64,000 bases of DNA. Source: JAUXFK01 sp034189035 (GTDB taxonomy: Bacteria > Desulfobacterota > UBA8473). Each line of letters begins with the position of its first letter. The stretch's first letter is position 1. The DNA lies in contig JAXHVA010000008.1 of assembly GCA_034189035.1 (NCBI GenBank), forward strand, positions 1 through 64,000. The letters are read 5' to 3'. Below, one piece after another: positions 1 to 9,686 of the stretch. Below the pieces are notes generated by a model. The model was not told the DNA's origin, did no database searches, and worked only from the letters and a program-made list of their open reading frames with translations. A program made the position numbers and the translations under genes.

Positions 1-1
1 G

Positions 2-181
2 AAGCTGGCCACCACAAGCGAAACGGCCATGGCGTTGTGCTTCCTCGTGATGAACCTTGAAAAGTGGCTGAAAGCCATCTTTTTGCGTCTGTTTTTCAAA
101 GAGCTGAAATCGAATTTCCTGTTCGAACAGGAAATTTTTAGAGCCTCATGTGGTTATGAAACTGCCAGTAATAGGCTTTGA
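2..181 (+). mobile_element. 3' end of a DDE transposase gene (truncated by window edge)
   Basis: An open frame runs in from the window edge and ends at TGA 179-181, giving 59 residues. The segment reading ETAMALCFLVMNLEKWLKA followed by a basic-hydrophobic tail resembles the C-terminus of IS1182/IS5-type transposases, where a xxFLVMNLxK helix follows the last catalytic Glu. No catalytic residue lies inside the window. Only the downstream end of the element could be here; I could not identify a terminal inverted repeat in the next 140 bases, which are AT-rich and hold no gene. Confidence 0.5.
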
Positions 182-321
182 CTATTTATCCAGGAAACCT
201 TATTTATTATTTGGGATTTTTAAAGTTTGGTGATTATTGGAATATCTTTTCTATATTTACAAGGAGTTAGGCCGAGATTTCTTAATTTGGATAAACACTG
301 GCAAGGTGAGATATTCTAATA

Positions 322-3300
322 CTAGTGTACATCGAGGATTGTTCTTATCTTTGTTAAAAAGTCCGAAAAACGAAACGGTTTACGAATCAACCCCTTTATA
401 GCTGAATCTGAGACATCTTCTGGGGATATACTATCCGAATAACCAGTACAAAGGAGCACCCTAATCTTAGGATCGATCTTTTCAAGTTCTGCAATAGATT
501 GTTTCCCACCGATTCCAGGCATATTGAGGTCCAAGACGACGAGATCAATCTGCTCTTTTGCTTTCTTAAAGATATTGATTGCTTCTTCGCCACTTCGGGC
601 CAATAAGACATTGTAACCCGACTCGGTCAATACTTCTTCTTCAGTATCGAGAATAGATTCCTCATCATCAACAATCAGGATTGTTTCTTTGCCACCGTTC
701 ATTTCTATAGAAATGACTTCTTTCTCTTTGAAATCATCAAGCACCTCCTTTAATTCGGGAAAATAGATATGAAAACTGGTTCCCTTACCCAGTTCGCTCT
801 GACATATGATATGACCGTCATGATTTTTAACAATGCCGTAAACCATAGCAAGACCGAGACCTGTTCCTTTCCCTCTCTCTTTTGTTGTATAAAACGGTTC
901 AAAGATATGCCCCAAGGCCTCCTCAGATATCCCGTGACCTGTATCCGATATGACAAATTCTACATAGTCACCCTGTTTCACTTCCATGTTACTCTTACAA
1001 TACTCCTCGGATAAAACAATATTTTCTGTTCTAAAGACTATCTTCCCTTCATTGGATATGGCATCCCGCGCATTTATTGCTAGGTTCATCATTATCTGTT
1101 CTAACTGGACCGGATCAGCATTGATGATCTGAGGTTTTTCACTGAGTTCTAATACGATAGCAACCATCTTTGGAAGCATTCGTTCCAGTATTAAAACCAT
1201 CTGCCTGATTTCATAGTTCAAATCAACCGGTTTCAACTCGCTCTTCACCTTCCTACTGAAGATAAGGAGTTGTTTCGTCAGCTTGCTGGCTTTCTCAACA
1301 GAACCTTCAATGGTCATTAATCTGGAAAAATCAGGGTCATCTTCACTTTTATTTTTTAGGATAAGCTGAATATAACCAGATATGGCTTGTAGTATGTTAT
1401 TAAAATCATGGGCGATCCCCCCCGCGAGAGTGCCGATGGCCTCCATCTTCTGGGATTGTCTCAACTGGAATTCAAGGTTTTCCTTTTCCTTATAAAGCTC
1501 TGTTATCTCAGAAATATCCACAGCAACCCACAAAACCTGAATGATATTGTCATATGCATCAAAAAGCGGATGAATCGTTAACAGTACAGGAACTTCTATG
1601 CCTGTTTTTCTCATTAAATTGCACTGAAGGGCAATTTCACTCCTCTTTTCGGTCATTAACCGATAAGTTTTAGCTATGGATGGCTCATCTTGTCGCAGAA
1701 ATAGTATTGCAATGGGATTTTCAATTGCATCTTTTTTGTCATAGCCAAATATCCGTTCAGCACCCTCACTGAAATCAACGATCCTAAAGTCTTTATCATC
1801 CAGTTCTGTTGTAACAAAAGAGACATTGTCTGCGGCTCTAAATATTGCCTGAAGGTGCTTTTCACTCTGGATCAGTTCCATTTCTGCCTTTTTCCTAATG
1901 GTAATATTGAGACCCACTGAGAGGATCATAGCGCTTTCTGCCATCTTATCATTAAGCAGACAATGGCTCCATGTAATCAATGCAATTGAACCATCTTTAC
2001 AGATGACCTTTGACTCGTTTGAATAATTCTCAAGCTCCCCATTCAATACCTGCGTCAGCTTCTTTTCAAAATCGACATCATCCCTTTCGTTTATAAAGAT
2101 ATCTGTAAATAGCCTCCCCATAAGCTCTTCTTCGTCATACATTGTCAAAAGGCAAGCATATTGATTTAAAAGGGATATCGCCCCAAATCGGTCTTGTACG
2201 AGTATGATTACCTGTGCAGTATCAAGCAGACTCTTTATGAAATCTCTTTCTCGGGAAAGCTCATCGATTTGCCGAGTTACTGTTTGTGCAAGCCTTTCCA
2301 ATCGGCAGGAAAGTGTTGTGGACGTATCGATCAAAACGTCAACTTCATCTTTTCTCCCCATAATGCGATAATCCTTGTGCATGGCGTCTCTTGCCTCTTG
2401 AAATTTACTCTCAGCAAGAAGTGGCAAATAAAGTGCAGTTCGACGAAGTCTCGATAGAGGCCTCCAGATAACCAAAAGACACAGCGCGACAGAAAAGAAC
2501 AAACCAATAAGACCGATCCAGATGGTCTGCCTAAAAGCGGCGTTTATTTTAGATATTGAAGGTGTAATATCATTCATTAATACAAAATAGCCCTCTCCCC
2601 TTAAATCTAAACCAAAATGGATGATAGGAATCAGTTTTATATCCAGTGTGCGTCCGGACGCATTGATTCGAAGCCCCTTGAAGAGATCCTCGATTTCATT
2701 ATTTTTGTCGGCGATTTTCCCAAGTATCGGCATAAGCCGTTCGAAGCCTGTAAGGCAAATAACCCTTGCCCTCCATGAATCAAGTGTCCTTGAGGGATCA
2801 TCCTCTTGAATATGGCCTACATTCTCACTGCGTATGATAATGCCCATATCGACATCCGACATCTGTTTAAAATCCAAAACAATATCCAAAAGGGAGGTTC
2901 CGATCATCACCACTCCCGAGTTTTCTCCTTTTGCAAGCAATGGAATTGCGATATATTGCTTACAGCCCTTGGCACAATCGATTAACCTCATCGGTTTTTC
3001 CTGTCGATTGACCTCAGCGATCCATGTAGAGACAAAAGAATCCTCTTTTTCTTTTCCATCGGTCTCTCCGTAATCTATAATCAGCTGATTGTTTGAATCA
3101 TAAAAGCGGAGATTATCTATCCCCGTATTCAACATCAAATTGGGCCAGAGATCTTCACGCACGTGGGTGAGTATCTCGATATCATTCGTATTATTACTGA
3201 GTCTATAGTGAATCATTTTCGGAAGCATGATGCCAATTTGTTGTAAATGCAAAAAGGACTGTTCAACCAGAGCTTGAATCTCTTTTATGTAACGCTGAAA

Positions 3301-3459
3301 GTCGACCTCTTTTTGGTAATCCAGTTGCTTGATAAGGTTCAGATAGCTGATCGAGGAAAAGCAGATATTAATTACCAACAAAATGAAAACGATATATAAG
3401 ATCGCCTTCCACCTAAGGCTGAAAAACTTTCTTGTTTTCGATCTTTCTGTAATACCCAT
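322..3459 (-). CDS. Membrane hybrid sensor histidine kinase (sensor - PAS - PAS - HisKA - HATPase - REC)
   Basis: Cytoplasmic-membrane hybrid histidine kinase of 1045 residues. A transmembrane helix (about 15-37) and a second one (about 312-334) enclose a periplasmic sensor of roughly 270 residues, probably Cache-like. A HAMP-like linker, two PAS domains (about 400-520 and 535-655), a HisKA box with GGIAHDFNN (phospho-His near 684), an HATPase with NLAINARDAI, DTGHGIS and GKGTGLGLAMVYGIV, and a C-terminal receiver (about 925-1045) follow. The likely phospho-acceptor is Asp 977 in VVLDLNMPG. It is the last gene of a minus-strand trio, 46 bases after the porin gene, which suggests it senses the ligand bound by the PstS-like protein upstream. 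There is no DNA-binding domain, so a phosphorelay to a partner elsewhere is likely. Confidence 0.93.
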   Translation of the reverse strand: MGITERSKTRKFFSLRWKAILYIVFILLVINICFSSISYLNLIKQLDYQKEVDFQRYIKEIQALVEQSFLHLQQIGIMLPKMIHYRLSNNTNDIEILTHVREDLWPNLMLNTGIDNLRFYDSNNQLIIDYGETDGKEKEDSFVSTWIAEVNRQEKPMRLIDCAKGCKQYIAIPLLAKGENSGVVMIGTSLLDIVLDFKQMSDVDMGIIIRSENVGHIQEDDPSRTLDSWRARVICLTGFERLMPILGKIADKNNEIEDLFKGLRINASGRTLDIKLIPIIHFGLDLRGEGYFVLMNDITPSISKINAAFRQTIWIGLIGLFFSVALCLLVIWRPLSRLRRTALYLPLLAESKFQEARDAMHKDYRIMGRKDEVDVLIDTSTTLSCRLERLAQTVTRQIDELSRERDFIKSLLDTAQVIILVQDRFGAISLLNQYACLLTMYDEEELMGRLFTDIFINERDDVDFEKKLTQVLNGELENYSNESKVICKDGSIALITWSHCLLNDKMAESAMILSVGLNITIRKKAEMELIQSEKHLQAIFRAADNVSFVTTELDDKDFRIVDFSEGAERIFGYDKKDAIENPIAILFLRQDEPSIAKTYRLMTEKRSEIALQCNLMRKTGIEVPVLLTIHPLFDAYDNIIQVLWVAVDISEITELYKEKENLEFQLRQSQKMEAIGTLAGGIAHDFNNILQAISGYIQLILKNKSEDDPDFSRLMTIEGSVEKASKLTKQLLIFSRKVKSELKPVDLNYEIRQMVLILERMLPKMVAIVLELSEKPQIINADPVQLEQIMMNLAINARDAISNEGKIVFRTENIVLSEEYCKSNMEVKQGDYVEFVISDTGHGISEEALGHIFEPFYTTKERGKGTGLGLAMVYGIVKNHDGHIICQSELGKGTSFHIYFPELKEVLDDFKEKEVISIEMNGGKETILIVDDEESILDTEEEVLTESGYNVLLARSGEEAINIFKKAKEQIDLVVLDLNMPGIGGKQSIAELEKIDPKIRVLLCTGYSDSISPEDVSDSAIKGLIRKPFRFSDFLTKIRTILDVH

Positions 3460-3505
3460 GACAGCATCTTTTCAGTTTGATTTGTATTTAGTAATCCATT
3501 GCCCC

Positions 3506-4753
3506 TTAAAAATAATAGGACAAGAGGATTGCGAACAGACTCCAGTACCTCTGTGTTTCATAAAGGTCAGAGTTGTCTCCAGTAGCGAGCCATGCAGTTC
3601 CATTTACATAATGGTATTCTCCTTGCAGCATCAAGGATCGGGTAATATCCCAACGCAAACCAAAGGTCAAATCCTTGGCAAAGAAGCTGTAGTATGGATG
3701 ACCCTTCCTCTCTGACTCTTTTCCGTTTCGGTCATCCTTATTCGTATAAAGAATATCATAACGTGCAACTGCGCTCAGATCCTTACATAACCTGTGGGTT
3801 CCCTGTATATAATAGCTTTCACCTTCTATTGTCCTATTTATTTCCGCAGGGAAACGAAAGTTCTTATATTCGATTCGACGCAGGGCATATTCCGCTGATA
3901 GACTCCATTTTTCTTGGTTGAACTGAGCAGATATGATGTAAGGCTTAAAGCGAATTGAACCTGAGTCAATATCTACAGGCGATGATAATGAAGGATCATA
4001 GAAGATATTGAGTTGAGTACCTGTGAGGGCGAGGCGAATGAGGCCGTTATTGTATTCGTAAATCAACTGTTCACTATAAGCTTCATCGGAATCCAGGTGC
4101 CCAGGGAAATTGGTTCCTAGGAAAGAGTTTTCTATCTCCTTATCCTTTACTTTGGGCCGCCCACCTGCAAGTTTCAAAAAGAAATTTCCTCTATCAGTTC
4201 GGTATTCTCCATACAGGTATAAACCATCTGCTGATATTGCAAGGTCACGGGTCCTATCAAAATAGATGGATTGGGAAAGAAAGATCGATGGCCGTGTAAA
4301 CGCAACATCACGGGTTTCGTTATACAGGCCAAAGGGGACTTTTCCCCTCCCAAGTCTCAAACCCCATTGCGTCGTATCTCGATCTACCAAAGTCCAATCT
4401 ATTGTCCCATAGTCTAACCGCAGGTCACCGTCATCAACTTCGCCTGCAAAACGGGATAAAATCTGTAAAGAGAACTGCAAATAAGGAAAAGGTTGATAAG
4501 AGCTGTTTATCCCGATTTCTCTAAAGTCAAACGTGCCATTATCATCACTCTTACCATAAAAATTATTATCCGATGTGATAACATACCCCTGGCTGAAAAA
4601 ACCGTGGATCTGAAGACTGTCTATGACTTCATACCCGATCGCCGGCTGAGCATGCAAAAAGAATATCAGTACGATACTCACTATTAAACACTCCAGCTGG
4701 TAATCAAACCCGTTATTCAATATCCAGTATCTTAATTTTAGTATACTCATCAT
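3506..4753 (-). CDS. Putative outer-membrane beta-barrel porin
   Basis: A 415-residue protein with a hydrophobic signal segment (about 24-40, cleavage near AQPAIGYE). The mature part has alternating aromatic and polar strands, many Tyr/Trp/Arg residues and short acidic turns, and ends in a strand closing with SLFAILLSYYF, a typical C-terminal aromatic beta-signal. The stretch WGLRLGRGKVPFGLYNETRD is like that of porins found beside periplasmic PstS-like proteins in proteobacteria. The start overlaps the end of the upstream gene by 41 bases, so translation is probably coupled; a shorter start would also keep the signal peptide. Substrate unknown; a role in uptake or sensing with its neighbours is inferred from operon order. 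Confidence 0.7.
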   Translation of the reverse strand: MMSILKLRYWILNNGFDYQLECLIVSIVLIFFLHAQPAIGYEVIDSLQIHGFFSQGYVITSDNNFYGKSDDNGTFDFREIGINSSYQPFPYLQFSLQILSRFAGEVDDGDLRLDYGTIDWTLVDRDTTQWGLRLGRGKVPFGLYNETRDVAFTRPSIFLSQSIYFDRTRDLAISADGLYLYGEYRTDRGNFFLKLAGGRPKVKDKEIENSFLGTNFPGHLDSDEAYSEQLIYEYNNGLIRLALTGTQLNIFYDPSLSSPVDIDSGSIRFKPYIISAQFNQEKWSLSAEYALRRIEYKNFRFPAEINRTIEGESYYIQGTHRLCKDLSAVARYDILYTNKDDRNGKESERKGHPYYSFFAKDLTFGLRWDITRSLMLQGEYHYVNGTAWLATGDNSDLYETQRYWSLFAILLSYYF

Positions 4754-5171
4754 AGATTGGCACCTCTAAATACCCGATGGCTCCGGGAGTGGACGCAATT
4801 CTTTCTTGCATCTCTTCTTCTGATTCAACCTCAATTGGTGCTTGGCCTATCCCTGAAAAAACCAATCTGTCCCAGTTCCACCTGAGCTGGTGCGGAAAGA
4901 CATTTAACTTCCTTTTGCAGAATTTTTTATGGGTTGCATTGAGGTCAGACAACACAAAGACCTTGATGGGAGTCCCATCCGACCAGGTTCTAAGACGCAT
5001 ACCGAAAATGGCACACAGGGTATTCTTTGATATAGCGTTTTTCTCAACACCGGAGTTTACAATTATAAGCTGTGCTCTACATTCCGTTACAGGTTTAAAT
5101 AGAGTAATGCCCAACAGAACTAACAGGTAACAGGTAAAAAGGCGACATGTGATGTGATGTATTTTTGACAT
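4713..5171 (-). CDS. Small PstS-like periplasmic phosphate/anion-binding domain protein
   Basis: A 152-residue exported protein: N-terminal hydrophobic segment (about 10-30, cleavage near ECRAQ), then IIVNSGVEKNAISKNTLCAI, RTWSDGTPIKVFVL and ASTPGAIGYLEV. These match the short PBP-like (PstS family) proteins in which a helix after SKxxLxxIF and the TPGAIGY motif form half of a type-II binding fold. It is about half the length of classical PstS and has no ABC permease genes nearby. It heads a minus-strand operon with a porin and a hybrid kinase. Its ribosome-binding site lies within a perfect hairpin (separate entry). Binding of phosphate or a similar anion is inferred, not shown. Confidence 0.72.
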   Translation of the reverse strand: MSKIHHITCRLFTCYLLVLLGITLFKPVTECRAQLIIVNSGVEKNAISKNTLCAIFGMRLRTWSDGTPIKVFVLSDLNATHKKFCKRKLNVFPHQLRWNWDRLVFSGIGQAPIEVESEEEMQERIASTPGAIGYLEVPIYDEYTKIKILDIE

Positions 5172-5195
5172 AATAACCTTTCTCTAAGGTTATTA
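5171..5195 (-). promoter_or_regulatory. Hairpin that masks the ribosome-binding site of the PstS-like gene
   Basis: In the minus-strand transcript the 5' leader reads TAATAACCTT, AGAGA, AAGGTTATTA, a perfect 10-bp stem with a 5-base loop. The 3' arm contains the purine-rich Shine-Dalgarno AAAGG and ends on the A of the start codon. The RBS would therefore be sequestered when the hairpin forms. It could equally be a DNA dyad bound by a regulator. AU-rich pairing makes it only moderately stable. Confidence 0.5.
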
Positions 5196-6623
5196 ACTTA
5201 CGCATTTTCGATATTTCAGAAAAATTGAAAACCACATATTTATCAATGTATACTGTAGTGTAAAAACAGAGAAAATATCCTCATTCGTAATCACGAAAAT
5301 GCCACTTTGTTGGCATCAAAGATTATATAAACTCTCTAGTGTTTGACAATCTATGGTCAAAACCTTGAGACCATATTCAAACTGAAAAAAAGAGTTGTGA
5401 GCTTCGTAGTTGGCAGGTTAATACTCTCTTGGATAGAATGAAGGTTAAAGGAGATTTTTAAATAAATCCGAGTAAACCCAGAGTTTCTGCAAGAAAAAAA
5501 GCTATGTCCTCTCTTCTTAAATGATATGAGCAATAGTTTCAGTTCCTCTATAAGATCGTATCGGAGTACATTCAATTGAATCAAAACTGTGCTACACACA
5601 AAAACTTGAAACGGATCGATGTAATGGATGCATAGTGATTAATAAATTTCAATCTAAACACCTGCATATTTCCTGTTGCCATGTCTAATCGTTCAGTTTT
5701 TTCAGCACAATACTTCTAAAGATAAAGTCTAATGAAATCAATAATTTCATCTTTTTGTTTTAATTTAACTGACAATAACAAACAATCTACTTACAGCAAA
5801 CTCAGTCACTTATAACATATGAATATAAACCGTTTTATAAATATTGTAAAGTATTTTCTTGAATATCTCCAATTAAATCAATGGAAAAATGGGTTCATAC
5901 GGAGCAAAAAGAATCATTTACTCTCTTGCAACTTTAGCCAAAATTTTGACTTTTAATTATCCAAATTGCAATATGTACCGTCAAAAAAAATATGCCGCAA
6001 AATCATTGATATAATAAAAGACCAATCTTTAAACGTATAGACATATAAGATATTTATTTTTAAAGCTTTATATTACGATTGGATCTCATTTTTGATGACT
6101 ACTTTAAAAAACCTATTTTAGAAAAATAATTATAAATAGATTGGTTTTTAAGGTTTCTTATTTTTTCAATTGCATTTTTTTGACGGGGATCGATTTTAAA
6201 ACAGGGCAATACTCCCTAAGAGAGTTCAGTTTGCAATGAAATATATCTTTTAATTCATTTTCCTGCTAAATAAGTTCTATATTTTGACGCAATAAATGTC
6301 AAAATTGAATCCATATTCATATCTCAATCTAGTGATCATGATCAATCGGGTGGTAAAATCTTCAACTTTATCTTGCAAAAGATTTTATGTTCTATGGAGG
6401 AAAAGTAAGGCAAAAACGCCTGCAAATATAACAATTATGAATATTGAGAAAGGTCTTAGGCCTGATTCATTGTCTCCGATTTTTTCCTTTCTCTTGAAAT
6501 GAAGCGTATCGCTATACGATCACTGTTCAAACAACGAAAGAGATGTCTCAATGGCATACTCCTTGCTTTTTAAGGGGGAAAGACTTTAAGCAGTTACTAA
6601 AAAATGCCAAGGAGGAGTAAGAT
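5196..6623. other. Long AT-rich intergenic region
   Basis: About 1.4 kb between the divergent minus-strand sensor operon and the plus-strand gene at 6624. Short open frames (for example 5357-5599 minus and 6296-6502 plus) have no convincing ribosome-binding site and no recognisable motif. The region should carry both divergent promoters. Apart from the dyads listed separately I see no gene, RNA or mobile element. Confidence 0.6.
6281..6305. promoter_or_regulatory. Dyad-symmetric site upstream of the gene at 6624
   Basis: ATTTTGAC and GTCAAAAT form perfect 8-bp inverted arms separated by 9 bases. The site is about 320 bases before the next start codon and contains a TTGACG that could serve as a -35 element. 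It might be an operator or a weak hairpin; no T-tract follows, so a terminator is less likely. Confidence 0.25.
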
Positions 6624-7787
6624 ATGTTGACAACTCAAACTACTACTCGCAGTGGGAAAGCCAAAAAAATCGCAAGGACAAATCAGGAGAAAAATTATTC
6701 TTATTTTCCTTTTGTTCATTTTAAAAAAAAATTCGGCTGGGCTGAGCATGTATGCTATGAAGGTAATACCGTGAGTTTGATCGCTCTTTATAAGAATATA
6801 CCCCACTATCTTCAAAAACAAGTCGATCAGTTACTCTTAGAAGAGTACAGAAAAAAACTCTTTGACATCCCCCTTTTCAAAGCCTCTTTGCTTTTACTTT
6901 CAAAAGGATGCTTGCCGGGTTTTCAATCGTTAAAGGAAAGATCAGAGCAGGTATTCTTTGAGAATAATTTGCAAATCGAACAGGAAAGAGGCTTGGATTA
7001 TATTTCATCGAGAAATCAGGATGATATCGTTGTCCTCGTTTTGAAATCAGGTAAATTAGTCGCAACAATGACATTGTTCCCCTTTAATAAAAGACAAGAT
7101 CTACCTAGTTTGTCCTATCTTAAACTCGACTCTTCTTTTGAACAACTTCCCGATGTACCTGCGATTGAAATAGGAAGGCTGGCAAGGTTAAGCTCTAATG
7201 GTTATAATAGCACAGACAGGAGAAATAACATAACAAACAGCGCAGCTATAGCATCTGCACTTGTTGTAGGAAGGGATTTCGTCCTAAATAATGGGCTGCT
7301 CAATGATGCAGACTCATATGTATGTGGAACGACATATGAGTCTTTTATCTTAAATTTAAAACGATACTTCCCGCTAATAACCCTCAATTCTAAGGTGAAT
7401 AAGGATATGCTTGAAGACGATAGTAAAGCGCGTGGAATGGCAATGTATTTTATACAACGTTATGTCCTGGGGTCCTTCAAGGATGGAAATGACCTTGCCT
7501 CAGTAGTACAAGAGATCAGTAATAAACATCCTCACATCGCCGATCAGATTCAAGAACTTATCGCTTCAAGTAAAAATGCGAATGGCGTTCAGTCGATTGA
7601 AGGGTTCAAACCCAAACGATTCAGAGTGGGGTTCTTTTATTGCAAATTTGGTCATCCAAAGACACTCGATGGAATAAAGCGGTTGGAAAGGATCAGCCAA
7701 AAGTTGACAGCTTGGTCAAATAATGAATTCAATTGGATGAAACAAGAGTCTTCTTTACTAAAACACAAACCGATCTATTTCCATTAA
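6624..7787 (+). CDS. Uncharacterised protein, possible GNAT-fold N-acyl amino acid synthase-like
   Basis: A 387-residue soluble protein without signal peptide or membrane segment; the start ATG at 6624 follows AAGGAGGAG at a normal distance. The middle part (about 130-250) has a strand DIVVLVLKSGKLVATMTLFP and then VPAIEIGRLARLSS, an arrangement resembling GNAT-fold acyl transferases of the FeeM N-acyl amino acid synthase / autoinducer-synthase group, in which a conserved E-x-x-R strand follows the acyl-donor strands. The C-terminal third is unlike anything I recognise. No partner genes are adjacent, although an acyl-CoA ligase starts 380 bases downstream. Function is tentative. Confidence 0.6.
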   Translation: MLTTQTTTRSGKAKKIARTNQEKNYSYFPFVHFKKKFGWAEHVCYEGNTVSLIALYKNIPHYLQKQVDQLLLEEYRKKLFDIPLFKASLLLLSKGCLPGFQSLKERSEQVFFENNLQIEQERGLDYISSRNQDDIVVLVLKSGKLVATMTLFPFNKRQDLPSLSYLKLDSSFEQLPDVPAIEIGRLARLSSNGYNSTDRRNNITNSAAIASALVVGRDFVLNNGLLNDADSYVCGTTYESFILNLKRYFPLITLNSKVNKDMLEDDSKARGMAMYFIQRYVLGSFKDGNDLASVVQEISNKHPHIADQIQELIASSKNANGVQSIEGFKPKRFRVGFFYCKFGHPKTLDGIKRLERISQKLTAWSNNEFNWMKQESSLLKHKPIYFH

Positions 7788-8169
7788 TCAACGTCTTTCA
7801 CCTCAATTTAATACGTTCGTATAGCTCAATTGTAGACTTACATAAAAGGGAGAAGAGACACTATTTCACAATACTGGTTGTTAATGATTTAACTTGTCTT
7901 TTTCTTTGAAATTGATATACTGAGAGGCAATGAAACGAACCTACTTTGTGATTCGATAGCTATTGAAAATGATCTCAGGTCATCTCGACATTCATTTGAA
8001 TTCCTTGGACAATACTGACGAATCTTTAATTGTTCCTTTGAAAGGCTCAGGTTAATCAAAAACTCTTCGGACTATATGGTTTAGGATTCGAGCAACAGCC
8101 AGCTGAGACCACACTCCGTTTATACTATAAATACGATTCGTTTTTTTATTGCAAAAAGGAGGAGAGAGG
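7788..8169. other. Intergenic region with no recognised feature
   Basis: About 380 AT-rich bases between two plus-strand genes. It ends with the strong ribosome-binding site AAAGGAGGAGAGAGG that fixes the next start at 8170. No RNA, repeat or clear terminator was seen. Confidence 0.5.
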
Positions 8170-9684
8170 ATGATTGTAAACATAGGATATTTCTTAACAA
8201 AAAGGGCAATTTTAACCCCAAAGAAGGAGGCCTTGGTATGTGAAGATATCCGAATGACCTGGTCGGAGATCAATACCCGCGCAAACAGGTTGGCCCATGT
8301 TATGCAAAAACTGGGGGTGGGCCACGGTGACCGGGTAGGTATGCTCTCCCTCAATGAAACAGAGTACTATGAAATGCTCTTTGGACTGGGCAAGCTCGGA
8401 GCAATACTGGTTCCACTTAATTACCGCCTTGCAGGTCCAGAGTTGCAATACATACTTTCTGATTGCACCGCCAATGTACTGGTATTTGGCAAAGAGTATA
8501 CAGAGGTCGTTGACAGTATAAGAAAAAGCATCCCTGCAAAGCACTTTATCACTCTCAATGATGACCCACCTCACTGGGCAAGCTCCTATGAAAAATTATC
8601 ATACAGAGAGTCCGAAGAGGAACCAGAGATTATAGGAGGAGACGATGACGTCTTGACGATCCTGTACACCTCGGGAACCACAGGAAGACCCAAAGGTGCC
8701 ATGCTCACGCATAACAATTATTTCTGGACATCCGTAACACTGATCTCGACTCTGGGCTACTCTGGCGATACCATGTTGGTCGCCCTTCCCCTCTTCCACG
8801 TGGGTGCACTTGGTGCAGTCCCCATGTATGTGCATTTGGGTCTTAAGGTCGTACTTTTAAGGAGTTTAGACCCTCAGCGCTTTTTAGAACTTATACAGGA
8901 AGAGAAGGCAACATGCTTCGGCTCAGTACCTGCACTTCTCAACATCTTAAAACTCGTTCCTGACTTCGACAAGTATGACTGGAGTTCCGTTGATACGATC
9001 CTGGTCTATGCAGCACCAGTTCCTGTAACCCTTATCAAAGAATACGCCGCTTCGGGAATTGAGATTCGACAGTTATACGGACTCACCGAGTGTACAGGGC
9101 CAGCCTCAGTCATCGATCCAGAAAATGCAATCATCAAGGCTGGATCATGCGGACTACCTTTTTTCCACAATGAGATTCGACTCGTTGATGATCATGGGAT
9201 GGATGTGAAACCAGGAGACCTCGGTGAGGTGATTATACGCGGACAAGGCGTGATGAAGGGGTATTGGAACCTGCCGAATGAGACCGCTAAAACGATCAAA
9301 GACAACTGGCTATATACTGGTGACCTCGCCAAAGAAGACAATGACGGCTATTTCTACATTCTCGATCGAAAGAAGGATATGATTATCTCGGGTGGTGAAA
9401 ACATTTACCCTGCTGAGATAGAGGACTTTCTCATAAGCCACCCCAAGGTGTCCGATGTGGGAGTCATCGGATTTCCCCACGATAAATGGGGAGAAGCAGT
9501 CAAGGCCATAGTAGTTACAAAAGAAGGAAATAAACTTACAGAAACGGAAATAATAGAATGGTGCAAAGGGAAGATCGGAAAGTTCAAAATTCCAAAGAGT
9601 GTAATCTTTGCCGATTCTATCCCACGTACGCCTACAGGAAAGATTTTAAAGCGCGAGCTTAGAGACCAATATAATAAAATATGA
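8170..9684 (+). CDS. AMP-forming acyl-CoA synthetase (long-chain fatty acid-CoA ligase type)
   Basis: A 504-residue member of the ANL adenylating superfamily, which activates a carboxylate with ATP to acyl-AMP and then acyl-CoA in the cytoplasm. Motifs in order: the P-loop TILYTSGTTGRPKGAMLTH (about 165-185), YGLTEC (A5), GYWNLPNET, YTGDLAKEDNDGYFYILDRK (A7/A8), GGENIYPAEIE, and the A10 lysine in RTPTGKILKREL. An ORF upstream from TTG 8149 is open, but the ATG at 8170 sits ideally behind AAAGGAGGAGAGAGG and is chosen. It stands alone; the convergent gene begins 2 bases after its stop. Chain-length specificity cannot be read from the sequence. Confidence 0.95.
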   Translation: MIVNIGYFLTKRAILTPKKEALVCEDIRMTWSEINTRANRLAHVMQKLGVGHGDRVGMLSLNETEYYEMLFGLGKLGAILVPLNYRLAGPELQYILSDCTANVLVFGKEYTEVVDSIRKSIPAKHFITLNDDPPHWASSYEKLSYRESEEEPEIIGGDDDVLTILYTSGTTGRPKGAMLTHNNYFWTSVTLISTLGYSGDTMLVALPLFHVGALGAVPMYVHLGLKVVLLRSLDPQRFLELIQEEKATCFGSVPALLNILKLVPDFDKYDWSSVDTILVYAAPVPVTLIKEYAASGIEIRQLYGLTECTGPASVIDPENAIIKAGSCGLPFFHNEIRLVDDHGMDVKPGDLGEVIIRGQGVMKGYWNLPNETAKTIKDNWLYTGDLAKEDNDGYFYILDRKKDMIISGGENIYPAEIEDFLISHPKVSDVGVIGFPHDKWGEAVKAIVVTKEGNKLTETEIIEWCKGKIGKFKIPKSVIFADSIPRTPTGKILKRELRDQYNKI

Positions 9685-9686
9685 CC

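Noticed and set aside
5357..5599. 80-codon minus-strand open frame
   Set aside because: No ribosome-binding site and no motif; lies in an AT-rich intergenic region.
6296..6502. 68-codon plus-strand open frame
   Set aside because: The start lies inside a dyad without a Shine-Dalgarno, and the composition is like the surrounding non-coding DNA.
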